The position numbers were made by a program, and so were the translations under genes. From Gremmenia infestans (Eukaryota > Ascomycota > Leotiomycetes > Helotiales > Hamatocanthoscyphaceae), in NCBI GenBank assembly GCA_032629725.1, contig JAFEVB010000020.1, positions 766,501 through 830,500 on the forward strand: a stretch of 64,000 bases of DNA. Reading direction: 5' to 3'. Of this stretch, positions 53,356 to 64,000 are shown piece by piece (the first letter of the stretch is position 1; every line of letters begins with the position of its first letter). The notes under the pieces were generated by a model. That model had not been told where the DNA came from. It saw only the letters and a list, made by a program, of their open reading frames with translations, and searched no databases.

Positions 53356-54676
53356 TGATGTAAATGATAAACGTCATATGGATATTAGCACTGAATACAC
53401 GACCGGCTGTCTGTCGGCCTCAATGTTGGTGTTGTAAAGAACGCTACTAGGCGTCCGGGGGGAAGCTAATCTGCCTTAGGTCCCGACTTTCCAAGAGCCT
53501 CACCAAGGAAATAGCATACTAACAGAAGTATGAACCCCAGGAAGGCTAGACTGGGGGAATGACGATCTTAGGTAACTTTACTACCGCAAGTGAGGTTAAG
53601 ATGAAGTGTTCGGGCCATGGACTGGATGGTTTAGGATAATCACTTTTCGAGCCACAAGAACAGCCTATTGATTATTTGGAACATCCATCACATTTCCTCG
53701 TTGCTTGGATCATAAAACACAAAAGAGAAGGCATAGTTACATAGAGACTTAACAGTCGACAACGCGAATGTGAAATGGATGATTTTCCAAGAACCAATTG
53801 AGTCTAAACGTCTGGCAGGTGTCAAAGCGGAGCTATCCGTTGTTTGAATGGAGGCTAAACATCGAGGCTCAACTCAACCAACAGCTACCTCAACATCTTG
53901 TTCAGTCGAAAGACAACACACCGATCACATACTAGCATCTCAGTACCCAGTAGTCGAACTACTTCCAATCCGTCAGCTGAAAACCAGACCCTCAAAAAAG
54001 TAGACTTACATCACTCCGAAGTTGATAAAAAAAACACGTGCACCGCGTAAGGCAACACCCCAACCCCTACTACAATACAACAATCCCTGAAAGGCAGCTC
54101 AACATAAACAAAATTTCGAAACGTTAATCACTAGTCTCAAATAAGCCGCAGATATTGCCCCTACAAGTGAGTAGAACAGTGTTGATGTTGAAGTTGAGGC
54201 TAGAAGGCACAAGTCGCGAAGTATAGGGCCGATTTAGACTTAGTACGGATAAAAGCGTCAGGATAGCAAGAAGTGCCGGTACTATGATTGGCGCTAAGCC
54301 TTGAGGATGTAGGTAGAGCAGGGTACACCTAGCGTACATTTATTGTTGCTGGGATGTAGAAAGTGAACCCAGCTGGAGAGAAGGCTTGTAAAGCTCCAGC
54401 CAGACAGTGACCCACGAACGTCCGGGCAAAAAGATTTGTTGAACGATCACTGTGATATCCCACTTGGGAGAACTTTGGGCTGGACACAGGTGATGGGAGG
54501 CAGTTTCAATAAGGCCAGGAAGTTAATCGCAAGATTGTTGCTTGCGGTCCTTGTAGTGATATCTATGTCTTTGATGGTCTTACATCCATCGTCCTCCCTC
54601 CTGGAACGCCTCTAATACAGTTATCTTAACCATCCATTTCCAAGGGGTACGTTGAAGTACGCCTGAACCTCGACGT
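53356..54676. other. intergenic, no gene seen
   Basis: 1.3 kb upstream of the transporter and downstream of lipoyl synthase. Short frames only, no repeat or RNA gene recognised. Confidence 0.45.
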
Positions 54677-55951
54677 TCATACAACGGCCTTTTCCATACC
54701 GGTTGCCTCATCCGCAAGTATAGTAACACCCTTCCTCTTCTTCAAGACGTTCTCAATGAATGCTTCACCAGCCTTATACGAACTCCTCACCAAGGGCCCG
54801 CTTGCACAATATAAGAAGCCTAGGTCCAGGGCGCGTTGCCGCCATAATTCGAATGTTTCGGGGGTAACGTATTCCTCGACTTTCATGTGTCGTTTCGTGG
54901 GGCGCATGTATTGACCGAAAGTCACCACATCGACATCGACGGCCCGGAGATCTATTTCTCGTTAGCAAGTAAATATCGAGTGCTATGAATTAAACTTACC
55001 TTTCAATGTTTGCCATAGTTCCTCCTCCTGCTCACCCAATCCAAGCATAATACTCGTCTTAGTGATCAATCCGGGAGTCGCCTTCTTCGCCGCATCTAAC
55101 ACCGTCAAACTCTGCCTATACTTCGCCCTCCTATCCCTCACATACGGCGTCAAGCCCTCGGTCGTCTCCATATTATGTGCATAAACATCCAAGCCACTCT
55201 TTGCCACCATGTTGACCATTTCCAAATTTCCTTCAAAATCTCCCGTCAACGCCTCCACCAGCATATCGGGTTTCTTCTGCTTGATCTTCATGATGGTCTC
55301 CGTCCAATGTCTTGCGCCACCATCGGGCAAATCATCTCTGTCCACGGCCGTCAATACCACATAACCCAGACCCCAGCGCGCCAGTGCCTCGGCGGTATGT
55401 TCCGGCTCATGAGCATCCAGCGGTGCGGGAGCTCTGTTCGTCTTGACGCTGCAGAATCTGCATCCTCGCGTACAGGTATCGCCCATGAGCATGATGGTCG
55501 CCGTCGCAGCGCTCGCATCGCTCCCTCCCCAGCAATCCGAGATATTCGGACACCTTGCTTCTTCACACACAGTATGTAGATTCAGGCCGCGCAGGTCCTT
55601 CTTGATCTTCTTGTAGTTCGAGTTGTCCGGAATTGGAGTCTTTAACCACGACGGCAACCGCGTAATCTGTTTCTGCTTCCCAGCGGGCCCAACCATTGCA
55701 GTGCGTAATTCGAGCGCATCTTCGGGAGTAATGGCTTCGTCCTTCACGCCAACGAATTCGGTGAAGGATGGGACGGTATTGAGCTTGTCTTTGAAGTATG
55801 TAGGGCGTCTTTTTGTGACTGGCTCGGGAGGTGAAGATTCAATGGTGGCGAAACTTCGAGAGGATGTTGAAGATGCGGAGAGGAAGGAGCGGGATGCTTG
55901 CCGTAATGGCGGTGCATTCAAGCACCGGAATCTCGTAGCCGCTGCGGCCAT
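54677..55951 (-). CDS. LIP5: lipoyl synthase, mitochondrial, 408 aa, 2 exons
   Basis: Exons 55951-55000 and 54951-54677 (409 codons). The enzyme inserts two sulfurs into octanoyl groups on lipoyl domains and H protein in mitochondria. The N terminus is a mitochondrial presequence (Arg/Ser/Ala-rich, no acidic residue in the first ~35). Both clusters are visible: the auxiliary one at C129-x4-C134-x5-C140 (CEEARCPNISDC) and the radical SAM one at C160-x3-C164-x2-C167 (CTRGCRFC). The C-terminal RSSYKAGE supplies the Ser ligand to the auxiliary cluster. VVLTAVDRDDLPDGGA and MLGLGEQEEE are further family blocks. All key residues are intact and the length is normal. Named after yeast LIP5 (lipA in bacteria). 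Confidence 0.97.
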
Positions 55952-56915
55952 CTTAGATGCTATTTCTGGTTCAAAGTTGTTGAATGAGGATATGGATATT
56001 TACACATCTTGCCTTGCCTTGCTTCAAAGCCGCCGAAAAACGGATGTCCGCTCCAACCCGCGTTTTGCCGTATCCACGTGACTAGAATTAAAGCCCAAAC
56101 AAATCGCTGTGATTTTCATGCACATCATCTTTCTTTCTTCATTTGCAAGTCTTCAAAGGCATCGTGAAGGTATCTCGCAACCAACAACATCCCGTTGGAG
56201 CCAGTAGACAATTTCAATAAGTCTTTGAATACTGTTCTTTGCTAATAAGGCTGCCTCAGACGTGTGTTGAACAGCATCTAGCAGCTTACTGAACCCGCGA
56301 GTCGTATTCACTTGCCTATATTTCATTCAAAGATACGAAGTGTGTCTTTCATGGTTTTGCCGATATTTGAGTCGTTTACTCCACGCAGCCCAAAGCCCAT
56401 CAAAAATTCTAGAGTTTCTATTGCCCAAGTGGTGTTGAAGCGGGTATCAGAGCACTCTTGGTTGGATGGCATGTACAGAACAGGTCTCATGATCAGAAGC
56501 CACGTTATGGCTAGTAGCCGGAGCGAAGTGGCATCTTCTCAAGCATTTGCTCGCACGAGCTTGTATCCTATATTGCTTCTTATAAACAATGAAAATGGTT
56601 GCGTGTCAAGCTGAAACCCGTATTTGATCCAGAAAAACATATAGTTTTTTCCCGTCATCACATCCCTCAGTATATCTCCGTCCAAATTTTACACAAACTG
56701 CCAATTCACGAGCAAGCCTCTGAAAAGCAAACCATCCAGCCGTGTAGCAAACTAATTACCATGATTTTCTTACACACATAACCTCGGTGACGATGATAAA
56801 AGAACATGTACTCTCAATTTCAATTCATATATGCAATCAATTCCCGGCTTATGATCGTGCCATCAGACCACGCCAGTTATGGATATGATAACATATACAG
56901 CTTCTCTACTTTTGA
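55952..56915. other. intergenic; possible small coding relic
   Basis: A minus-strand stretch at about 56550-56325 reads in one frame as FNTTWAIETLEFLMGFGLRG, then VNDSNIGKTMKDTLRIFE, and ends in a stop. It looks protein-like but has no start and no recognised family, so it is noted only as a possible relic. No other feature. Confidence 0.3.
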
Positions 56916-57308
56916 AGTACCCTGCCCCAGTCAGTTGTGAAAACGCTTAGGCTTGACGAGGTGTCGGGCCATGAGGAGGGTGATGAATATTGGGATGCGC
57001 TAAGGGGAGAGACAGATGAGGAGAAGATCGAGGGGGTGGTAGGGATGGTTGTGCTTCGTTTGCCTACGCTGCGGAAGCTGCAGCTTGGGTGCCGTTCGAA
57101 GGTGTTTGGGAATGAGGAGTGGATGTGGGGGATTTCTTTGCAGTGGGAGGAGATGGTTGGGGGTGAAAGGGTGGGGTTGCAGGGGTTGAGGGAGGAGGAG
57201 GCGCGGAGGCTACGGAGCGAGGATGAGAATGTGAGGAGACGGAATGCTGGGAGATTCGGAAAGGGTGGTAATAAAAACAGCAATAGTAATAGGAAGACGA
57301 AGAGGTAG
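56916..57308 (+). pseudogene. isolated tail of an F-box/leucine-rich-type protein
   Basis: A 131-codon open frame begins after a TGA with no ATG near its start and reads STLPQSVVKTLRLDEVSG, then EGVVGMVVLRLPTLRKLQLG, NEEWMWGISLQWEEM and a highly charged tail to a TAG. The LPxSVKTLRL block is typical of the C-terminal leucine-rich part of fungal F-box proteins. The upstream part of such a gene is not found, so this is probably a truncated remnant. An unseen upstream exon is an alternative. Confidence 0.4.
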
Positions 57309-57811
57309 CGTTCTTTAACTTAGACCTCTAGTCAGAAAGAAAGAGAAAGACTCTGATCACAAAACCAGAAAAGTGAAGCCTTTTATACCTCTTATCACCA
57401 GGCAATAGCTATAGCCGGTATTCGGGATGATTGCTAATATAAGATTTAGGAAATAGTCAAACATTTCAAGTACAGCACACAAAATAGACTAATGAGAAAT
57501 CACTTGATAGATTCTGTAAATATTCAATCCAGGTGTCTGTCTATGGGTCATCGCCTCCCAAAAAGAAGTGATGAATAGAGGTTGAAAGCGACCGAAAACC
57601 AAAAGGATAGATAGTGTAGAGTTGTGCGCTAGCATAAGAGGTAAAGGTCATATATTGTATATTGTGTAGTGTGTGTGTAGGTACAGAGTGAGGATGACAG
57701 ATTGCAGCGTTTTATGCTCGGCTATGCTTATACCATGTTATCGGTTTCTGTGATGAAAATCTTCGCCGCACGGTTGCATCGGCTGCTGCAGCTGGGGAGC
57801 CGTGCGCAGTA
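57309..57811. other. intergenic, no gene seen
   Basis: Non-coding sequence left of the MITE, containing a GT-rich microsatellite-like patch near 57655-57680. Confidence 0.45.
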
Positions 57812-57961
57812 CTATCCCCCCCTCAATAAATGTTATTGATCCTTCGCCCCACCGCGTAAACAGGGCTCTACGCCTCCGTAGCCATTCAGTTCTACAGTAT
57901 AGGATTCGACGTATTGTGGAGACTTTACGTGATTTAACATTTATTAAGGGGGGGGGGATAG
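57812..57961. mobile_element. MITE, TA target duplication, Tc1/mariner-like
   Basis: A 150-bp element starts CTATCCCCCCCTCAATAAA with TGTTA following, and ends TAACATTTATTAA plus a G run and GATAG. The ends are inverted repeats of about 24-27 bp, differing in C-run length and one base. It is flanked on each side by TA (57810-57811 and 57962-57963), the target duplication of Tc1/mariner-type transposases. The interior has no transposase frame, so it is non-autonomous. Right next to it, 57963-58020 contains further GAGCCCCTAG and GGCCCCCTATAG stretches that may belong to a second fragment. Confidence 0.75.
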
Positions 57962-57963
57962 TA

Positions 57964-58415
57964 GCCCACTCGAGGCCCGTTCCGTTACCAAATGAGCCCC
58001 TAGTCGGCCCCCTATAGATAGCAATGGGGCACTGTTACAATTCAAACGATTGAGTATGTGATGGAATAAGGCTTGAAGCTAGCATAAGAGTTCAATGTCA
58101 TATATTATGATTGATGTATAGAGAAGAGGATATAACCGAATGACCGATAACTAGTTTCATGGGCAGTCATGCTTATATAAGCAGCTAATTCCAACAGGCA
58201 CAGGGATTACAACCAAGTAGCCTGACCTGACCGTTATTGGCAGGTACTTAATAAGATGAAGGTTTCTGGCACTGTAATATACCCTACACCATAATCCAGC
58301 CATCTCAAGACTCATGCTGTTCGTTTTCTACCTACTTACCACAGTATCTTCACGACGTATTCGTCATTGTTTTCGAGCAGCATCCGTCTGTTGTCGTCCA
58401 CATTCGTAGTCCAAG
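57964..58415. promoter_or_regulatory. 5' region of the ABC transporter
   Basis: About 450 bp between the MITE and the transporter ATG. It has to contain the promoter. TATATAAG at about 58174-58181 is TATA-like. The MITE ends only ~455 bp upstream of the start and so may affect expression (inference). Confidence 0.35.
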
Positions 58416-61400
58416 ATGGCCTTCGCCCAAGGCAATGGTGGGTTACTCCAGATGAATCAGAGGAGCTTCGACTTCAGTCTACCATTCGAGCAGCTGTTCT
58501 TCTCCATCATACCTTCTGCACTGTTCATAGTATCCTCGGTGTGGCGCACTATCTTTCAGGCACGGAAGCCCGCTGTTGTCAACGCGCCCGTCTTCCAGCT
58601 CATCAAATTGGTACAAATTCCTGCCCTCTATCATTCAGGCGTGATGTGATGTGATGATGTTGATTGTTGTTCCACTCCACAGGGTACGATCGTGACATAT
58701 GTCGGAGTTGAGCTCGCACTCCTTATCCTGGTCGCGCTTGGGTCGTTACATCCAAACGGACTATTCGTGGCTTCATCGGTTCTCAAATTTGTGACGGCCA
58801 TACTCATGATTACGTTGAGCATGGTAGACCACAGTAGAAGCCCAAGACCTTCTGTGCTTCTGAGCAGCTATCTGTTTGTGACGCTTATACTGGATGTCGC
58901 CCAAGTACGAACGCTCTTCTTACTGGCGGGTGGCAAACCCGAGCGCACTTACAGTAGCCTTTTCAGTGCTTCGGTAGCTTTGAAAGTCGTAATGCTGCTG
59001 TTAGAAGCTAAGCCGAAATCTAAATGGGTGTGTTGGGACGAGAAAAGTCACAGCCCCGAAGAAACAAGTAGCATCTTCTCTCTCGGTGTTTTTTTCTGGC
59101 TCAACAAACTGTTTTTAAGAGGCTACAAGAAGATGCTCACGCTGGATGATCTGTATCCACTCGATATCACTTTGAAAAGCAAAGTTCTCCACGAGAAGTT
59201 CTCCAAGAATATGGACTACTCGAAATTGAAGGGAGATAAGTTTGGACTTTTGAAAGTACTGATCAAAACATTGAAAGCTCATCTCTTGCTTCCAGTCCCG
59301 GCACGTCTGGCGCAACTTGGATTCACAATTTGTCAACCATTCTTGATTGAAAAGCTATTGGACCATCTCAGAAATCCCGACCCTTCCGCCAATGTTGGTT
59401 ATGGTTTGATTGGGGCAAGTATATTGATCTACGGGGGCATAGCCCTCTCCACGGCGCTCTGCATGTAAATTGACCTATGATATCCTCAAGCACCTAGCAA
59501 CTGATCATTGTACGCTGACAGGTACCCCCATCATCGAATGCGTGCGATGACAAGATCGATACTCGTCACCGAAACATTTATCAAAGCCACCGAGGCTCGC
59601 ATGGGAGCTGAGGATCACAACGCTGCCCTCACTTTAATGAGCACCGACATTGAGCGAATCAAGTTGGGGTTCAGAATGATACACAACGTATGGGCGGGAC
59701 TTATTCAGGTTGCTCTGGCCGGATGGATGTTATATATTCGACTGGATCTTGTTTTTCTGGTGCCGATTGGACTCGTTACCGTTTGTTTCGCTCTCTTGGG
59801 TGTCCTCATCAATTTCACGGGAGATTCGCAAAGGTCCTGGATGGCTGGAGTTCAGAAGCGTGTCGGGCTAACAGCCACAGTCATCGCTAGTATGAAGAAC
59901 TTGAAGATTTCAGGCCTTTCTTCCACCATCGGCGAGTATGTGCAACAACTCCGCGTGGAAGAGCTTGCAGCCGGAGCTCGATTTCGAAAAATATCCATTC
60001 TGGCAGCGGTCTTTGGTTACATTCCAATGTTGTTTAGCCCTCCGCTGACTCTTGCCTTTACAAATGCGACTTTAAATACTACGAAGGTGTTCACAAGTCT
60101 CTCGTTCCTAAACCTCTTGACAAACCCATTGTCACAGATCTTCCAGTCCGTGCCTGAGATTGTTTCTGGTTTAGCTTGTGTAGGCCGGATTCAGGCATTC
60201 TTGGAGTGTGAAAGTCGCGAAGACTTTCGTCGTTTCTTGGCCGATCAAAAAGACACTTCAGATGATCCAAAAGCGAACATCGAAGTTCCTTCTGGACTGA
60301 CAATAGACTCGGCTGATTCTGCTATTATCATTGAAAGCGGCAGCTTTGGGTACGAGGCAGACAAGTTGGCATTACACGATATCAATACCCGAATCACGAA
60401 GTCCGAGCTTACTATGGTTGTAGGACCAGTTGGGTCAGGGAAGTCTACTCTCTGCAAAGCTTTACTCGGAGAGATACCATTCAGCGAAGGAAGTGTCTTT
60501 TTAAGCAACAATATCCCTCGAGTTGGATTTTGCGATCAAACTGCTTTTCTCTGGAACGGAACGATCAAGGAAAACATCATAGGATTTTCTCCTCTGAATG
60601 AGAACAGGTACATTGAGGTCATCAAGGCCACGTCCTTGGAGTTTGACTTCGCCGTGCTTCCTCTAGGCGATGATACCAACGTCGGATCCGATGGAACAAC
60701 ATTATCCGGTGGCCAGAAGCAGCGCATTTCTCTTGCGCGCACTTTATATCTGCAGTCTGATCTACTTGTGTTAGATGATATCTTCAGCGGCTTGGATGCG
60801 GATACCGAACAGCAGGTTTTTGAACAAGTCTTTGGGAAAGACGGCCTTCTCAAGAGAAGACGCTGTACCACTGTGCTTTGCACCCATAGCGTCAAGTATC
60901 TGCCCAGATCAGATCATGTCATAGCTCTCGGAAACGGCAGTATAGTCGAGCAGGGTAGCTTCGATAGCCTTATAGCTGGAAAAGGCTACGTACAGGGATT
61001 AGGACTGAATTCCGCATCGGGCAGCGATGATATATCGAAGGAAACAACATCGATAGCGATAGAGATAAGCAAGAAGGAACCGCATCTGCAACTTCCTCAA
61101 GCGACGATGCCTATTCCGGCTGTTCGTGCAAGAGATACAGATCAATTGCGCCCCGTTGCCGACGGAACGGTATATCGACACTATCTCAGAAGTATGGGTT
61201 GGATGCAGGCCGCTTGTTCTTTATTTTTGGCTGCTCTTTGGGGGTTCTTTACAAATTTCCCAACAGTTTGTAAGTCAACTCCAAGTCACAAAAACAGTCA
61301 GCAACTTGATAGACATGACGGAGACATGGAGGGCACCTCGACTCTGGCTAAACACCAGCTAACATCTTCTTCCCGTAGGGGTCACATTTTGGACTGACGA

Positions 61401-63371
61401 CATGTCTACGGGACATCCTGTCCACTCTCACGCATATTATGTTGGTATCTATGCATTGTTTCAAGTCTTTGCCATGATTTCGCTACTTCTCCTTGCCATC
61501 TTACTTTTTGTGGTCTCTGTTAAACGAGCAGGTGCCAATCTTCACCAGGATATCTTGCGAACAATGATCCAGGCTCCTTTGGACTTCTTCGCTAAGACAG
61601 ATACTGGTGTGATCACAAACCTCTTCTCACAGGATCTGAACTTGATTGACACAGAACTGCCAGAGGCAGTATTGAATACTCTATTTTGTGTAAGTCATTA
61701 ATTAGGAGTCGGACTTCGCAGAATTGCTACTGATAAGAAACTTTTACAGCTATCACTAGCTATCGGGCAAGCGGCTGTAATGCTCACATCGTCTCCGTAC
61801 TTGGCTATCAGCTACCCGATTCTTGCCGTCGTACTGTACGTCATAACAAGGTTCTACCTTCAGACATCCAAACAGCTGAGGCTGCTGGATCTCGAGGCCA
61901 AGAGCCCCTTGTAGTAAGTCTATGGTGCTTGATGAAATACTTCACACCATTCTGTATGCCGCCTGGTGCCTTGCTGACTTGTATCCCTCTAGCACCCATT
62001 TTCTTGACACTTTTAGGGGCATTGTCACTCTCAGGGCCTTCGGTAAGTTCATAAAGGAATCGTTCTCAATATCGTGACACGAAGCAGGTTGAGCTGGAGT
62101 TACAGGCGTTGTGTGGGCACCTTTAAATGGCGTTCACCGCTGACACAAGGAGCAAATAGGTTTTATTTCAGAAGACATTTCAAAGAACGCTGATCTACTA
62201 GACACGAGTCAGAGACCTGCATATCTCCTGGTCATGATACAGGAGTGGTTGAATCTTGCTCTCGACCTAGTGGTCATGGTGATAGCCGCGGTCCTGACAA
62301 CACTTGCCGTCAGGCTTCACTCTAGCGCTGGCTTCGCAGGCGCTTCCTTGGTCACCCTTATGGGATTTGGAGAGAGCCTGTCAGGCATTGTTATCTACTA
62401 TACCAAGCTGGAAACTTCCATTGGGGCGGTAGCTAGACTGAAGACCTTCAACGAGACTGTCAAGCCTGAAGACAGAGAGGACGAAGAAATCCTCCCTCCC
62501 GAGTCATGGCCTCACAGCGGTGCGTTGGAGTTTAAGGGTATTTCCGCGAGCTACAGGTGGGACCTAAATATACTACCCTTGTCACGCAAGAGAAATGCTG
62601 AGATATTCAAGCAGTATGGAAAACCATGACGACCACACATCCAGTCTAGCCCTCCGCGACATTTATCTCAGCATTGCGCCAGGCGAGAAAGTTGCTATCT
62701 GCGGTCGGACCGGGAGTGGGAAGTCAAGCCTTATCGCCCTGCTTCTCAAACTCCTCGACCCTATCCCTGACACCGTAGGCAACGTAATAATAGACAACAT
62801 ACCACTCCACAGGATTGACAGATCCACACTGCGTCAACATATCATCGCAGTGCCCCAGGAAGCTGTATTCTTACCCGAAGGGACCACCTTCAAAACTAAC
62901 CTGGACCCATCTGGCGTATCAACTCCAGGGGAATGCCAAGCTGTACTCGAATCTGTTGCAATTTGGGATTTTGTTCAAGAGAGAGGCGGTATAGATGCGG
63001 GTATGAGTGTAGGAACGCTCAGCGCTGGGCAACGGCAGCTTTTGTCGCTTGGAAGGGCAGTACTGAGGCGACGTATCCGGACGGAGAAGCTGAGTGCAGA
63101 GGGCCAGAGTCTAGAAGGCGGGCTTCTGTTGCTTGACGAGGTGAATTCAAGTGTTGACGTTGACACGGAACGCATCATAAGCGAGACCATCAAGACCGAG
63201 TTCAAGGCTTACACTGTCATTGCCGTAAGCCACCGGCTGGATATGGTCATGGACTTTAATCGAGTTGTTGTGATGGATGAAGGGGAAGTAGTCGAGGTTG
63301 GGAATCCACTGGTACTGGCTAATACAGCGGGAACCAGGTTCGCAAATTTGGTGACGGCTGGGAGAAAGTAG
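58416..63371 (+). CDS. ABCC-type (MRP/multidrug) ABC transporter, 1468 aa, 8 exons
   Basis: Exons 58416-58610, 58683-59464, 59522-61269, 61379-61689, 61750-61913, 61993-62042, 62160-62556 and 62612-63371 close in frame. Order: an N-terminal TMD0-like helix bundle (~1-190), a linker, TMD1, NBD1, TMD2, NBD2, as in full-length MRP transporters. NBD1 has Walker A GPVGSGKST (~627), signature LSGGQKQR (~720) and Walker B LLVLDDIFSGLD (~740), with Asp after Walker B as in the degenerate site of ABCC proteins. NBD2 has GRTGSGKSS (~1246), LSAGQRQL (~1352) and LLLLDEVNSSVD (~1386). Substrates are typically conjugates, drugs or secondary metabolites. The last intron ends in a tandem AAGCAG, so two acceptors one codon apart are both in frame. 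Confidence 0.93.
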
Positions 63372-64000
63372 TGACGAGAATTTGTTGATAGAACACGAGA
63401 TTGAAATGGCGGCTATAGTTTCTATATTGTCTATATATAGAATGTGGCAAATCTTGTTGCCTGTACATAGCTACCTCTTTGAGCCTATCAAGATATGGTA
63501 ACGGTAGCCGTTCTCGCTCCTCTATCACACTCATCAAGGATTCTTGTTACAGCCGATTTGGATCCCATCCCCTAGCATGCTCACACGTGACTCATCGAGA
63601 TTATTCCCAAGGGAAGAGTCGGGAGACCTCCCTTAGATGCCTTCGAGGCTTCCCCCGGAACGCTCCCCAAAGCGTATCTCATCATTTAACTATTCATTTT
63701 CTAACAACCTGTGTTCCTCAATCTGAAATTCTGTACAAAGTGGCTATATTAAGACAGGTTGAAATTCGTTATGATAAGGAATTAGTTTCCGAAAGGCCCT
63801 TGATCCTCCCTCCAATGCGTTACTGTAGAGTCTCGCTCAAGACTCCAAGGTTGGTATGCCCCAGTGGCGCGGCCAAACTGGCACATGCTAACCAGTTCTT
63901 GCAGTGTCAACTCCAGGACATAATGCGGAAGGCCGTCAATTACTTCACGACCGTTCAATGATCGCAGCCGGCCGTCCAGGAACGCACAATGGTCAAGTTT
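63372..64000. other. window end, no gene supported
   Basis: The 3' flank of the transporter. A 160-codon plus-strand frame (63479-63961) has low coding character (many Ser, Arg, His, Cys) and no recognised motif, so it is not called. Confidence 0.4.

Noticed and set aside
63479..63961. 160-codon plus-strand open frame
   Set aside because: Composition is not protein-like and no motif is seen; probably chance in the 3' flank of the ABC transporter.
1..64000. CRISPR arrays, rRNA, viral or prophage genes, autonomous transposases
   Set aside because: None seen. This is eukaryotic sequence with spliced genes, and no array of spaced repeats or large transposase frame is present.

Overview
The window is nuclear DNA of a filamentous ascomycete. 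Genes lie on both strands without operons and carry many short introns (about 50-180 bp, GTAAGT-like donors, YAG acceptors). They encode fungal families such as Zn2Cys6 regulators, 2EXR proteins, DUF7708/NACHT-type receptors and fungal P450s. The 2EXR proteins and the DUF7025 AAA ATPase suggest Leotiomycetes (Helotiales), but that placement is inference. Coding starts, introns and stops were worked out by hand. Nearly all spliced models close exactly in frame, which supports them.

Layout. 0-6.5 kb: the 3' end of an unknown gene, a conserved orphan (1.1-2.6 kb), a 2EXR protein, and a five-exon lysine 2,3-aminomutase-like radical SAM enzyme with an unusual repetitive tail. 6.5-11.8 kb: a gene desert holding a decayed membrane-protein gene. 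11.8-12.9 kb: an intact aldo-keto reductase. 13.3-14.1 kb: a second decayed gene. 14.4-21.7 kb: a DUF7025/AAA ATPase, a convergent DUF7708 (NACHT-associated) protein, and a divergent F-box protein. 22.6-30.4 kb: a small membrane protein, the mitoribosome assembly factor Rsm22, an orphan, and a Zn2Cys6 transcription factor. 31.2-34.9 kb: a secreted TAP-like peptidase/hydrolase with 12 exons and an NmrA-like reductase. 36.8-48.0 kb: a possible biosynthetic cluster with two divergent paralogous Caps_synth/GT32-like glycosyltransferases enclosing a UbiA prenyltransferase, a cytochrome P450, a dead aldo-keto reductase and a GFA-type zinc enzyme. 48.1-51.0 kb: an ankyrin-like/SEC-C gene with a frame problem and a broken coiled-coil gene. 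51.3-56.0 kb: an amino-acid transporter and mitochondrial lipoyl synthase. 56.9-58.0 kb: an F-box/LRR-like tail fragment and a 150-bp MITE with TA target duplications. 58.4-63.4 kb: a full-length ABCC-type ABC transporter.

How it fits together. Rsm22 and lipoyl synthase are mitochondrial housekeeping genes, and the rest is largely accessory. The best candidate for something undescribed is the 36.8-48.0 kb group: a UbiA prenyltransferase/cyclase, a P450 and two glycosyltransferases with no PKS, NRPS or classical terpene synthase nearby, suggesting a glycosylated isoprenoid. The Zn2Cys6 factor, NmrA-like protein and ABC transporter lie nearby but cannot be tied to it from sequence alone. At least six decayed genes and two to three small inverted-repeat elements show that the region is evolving quickly.
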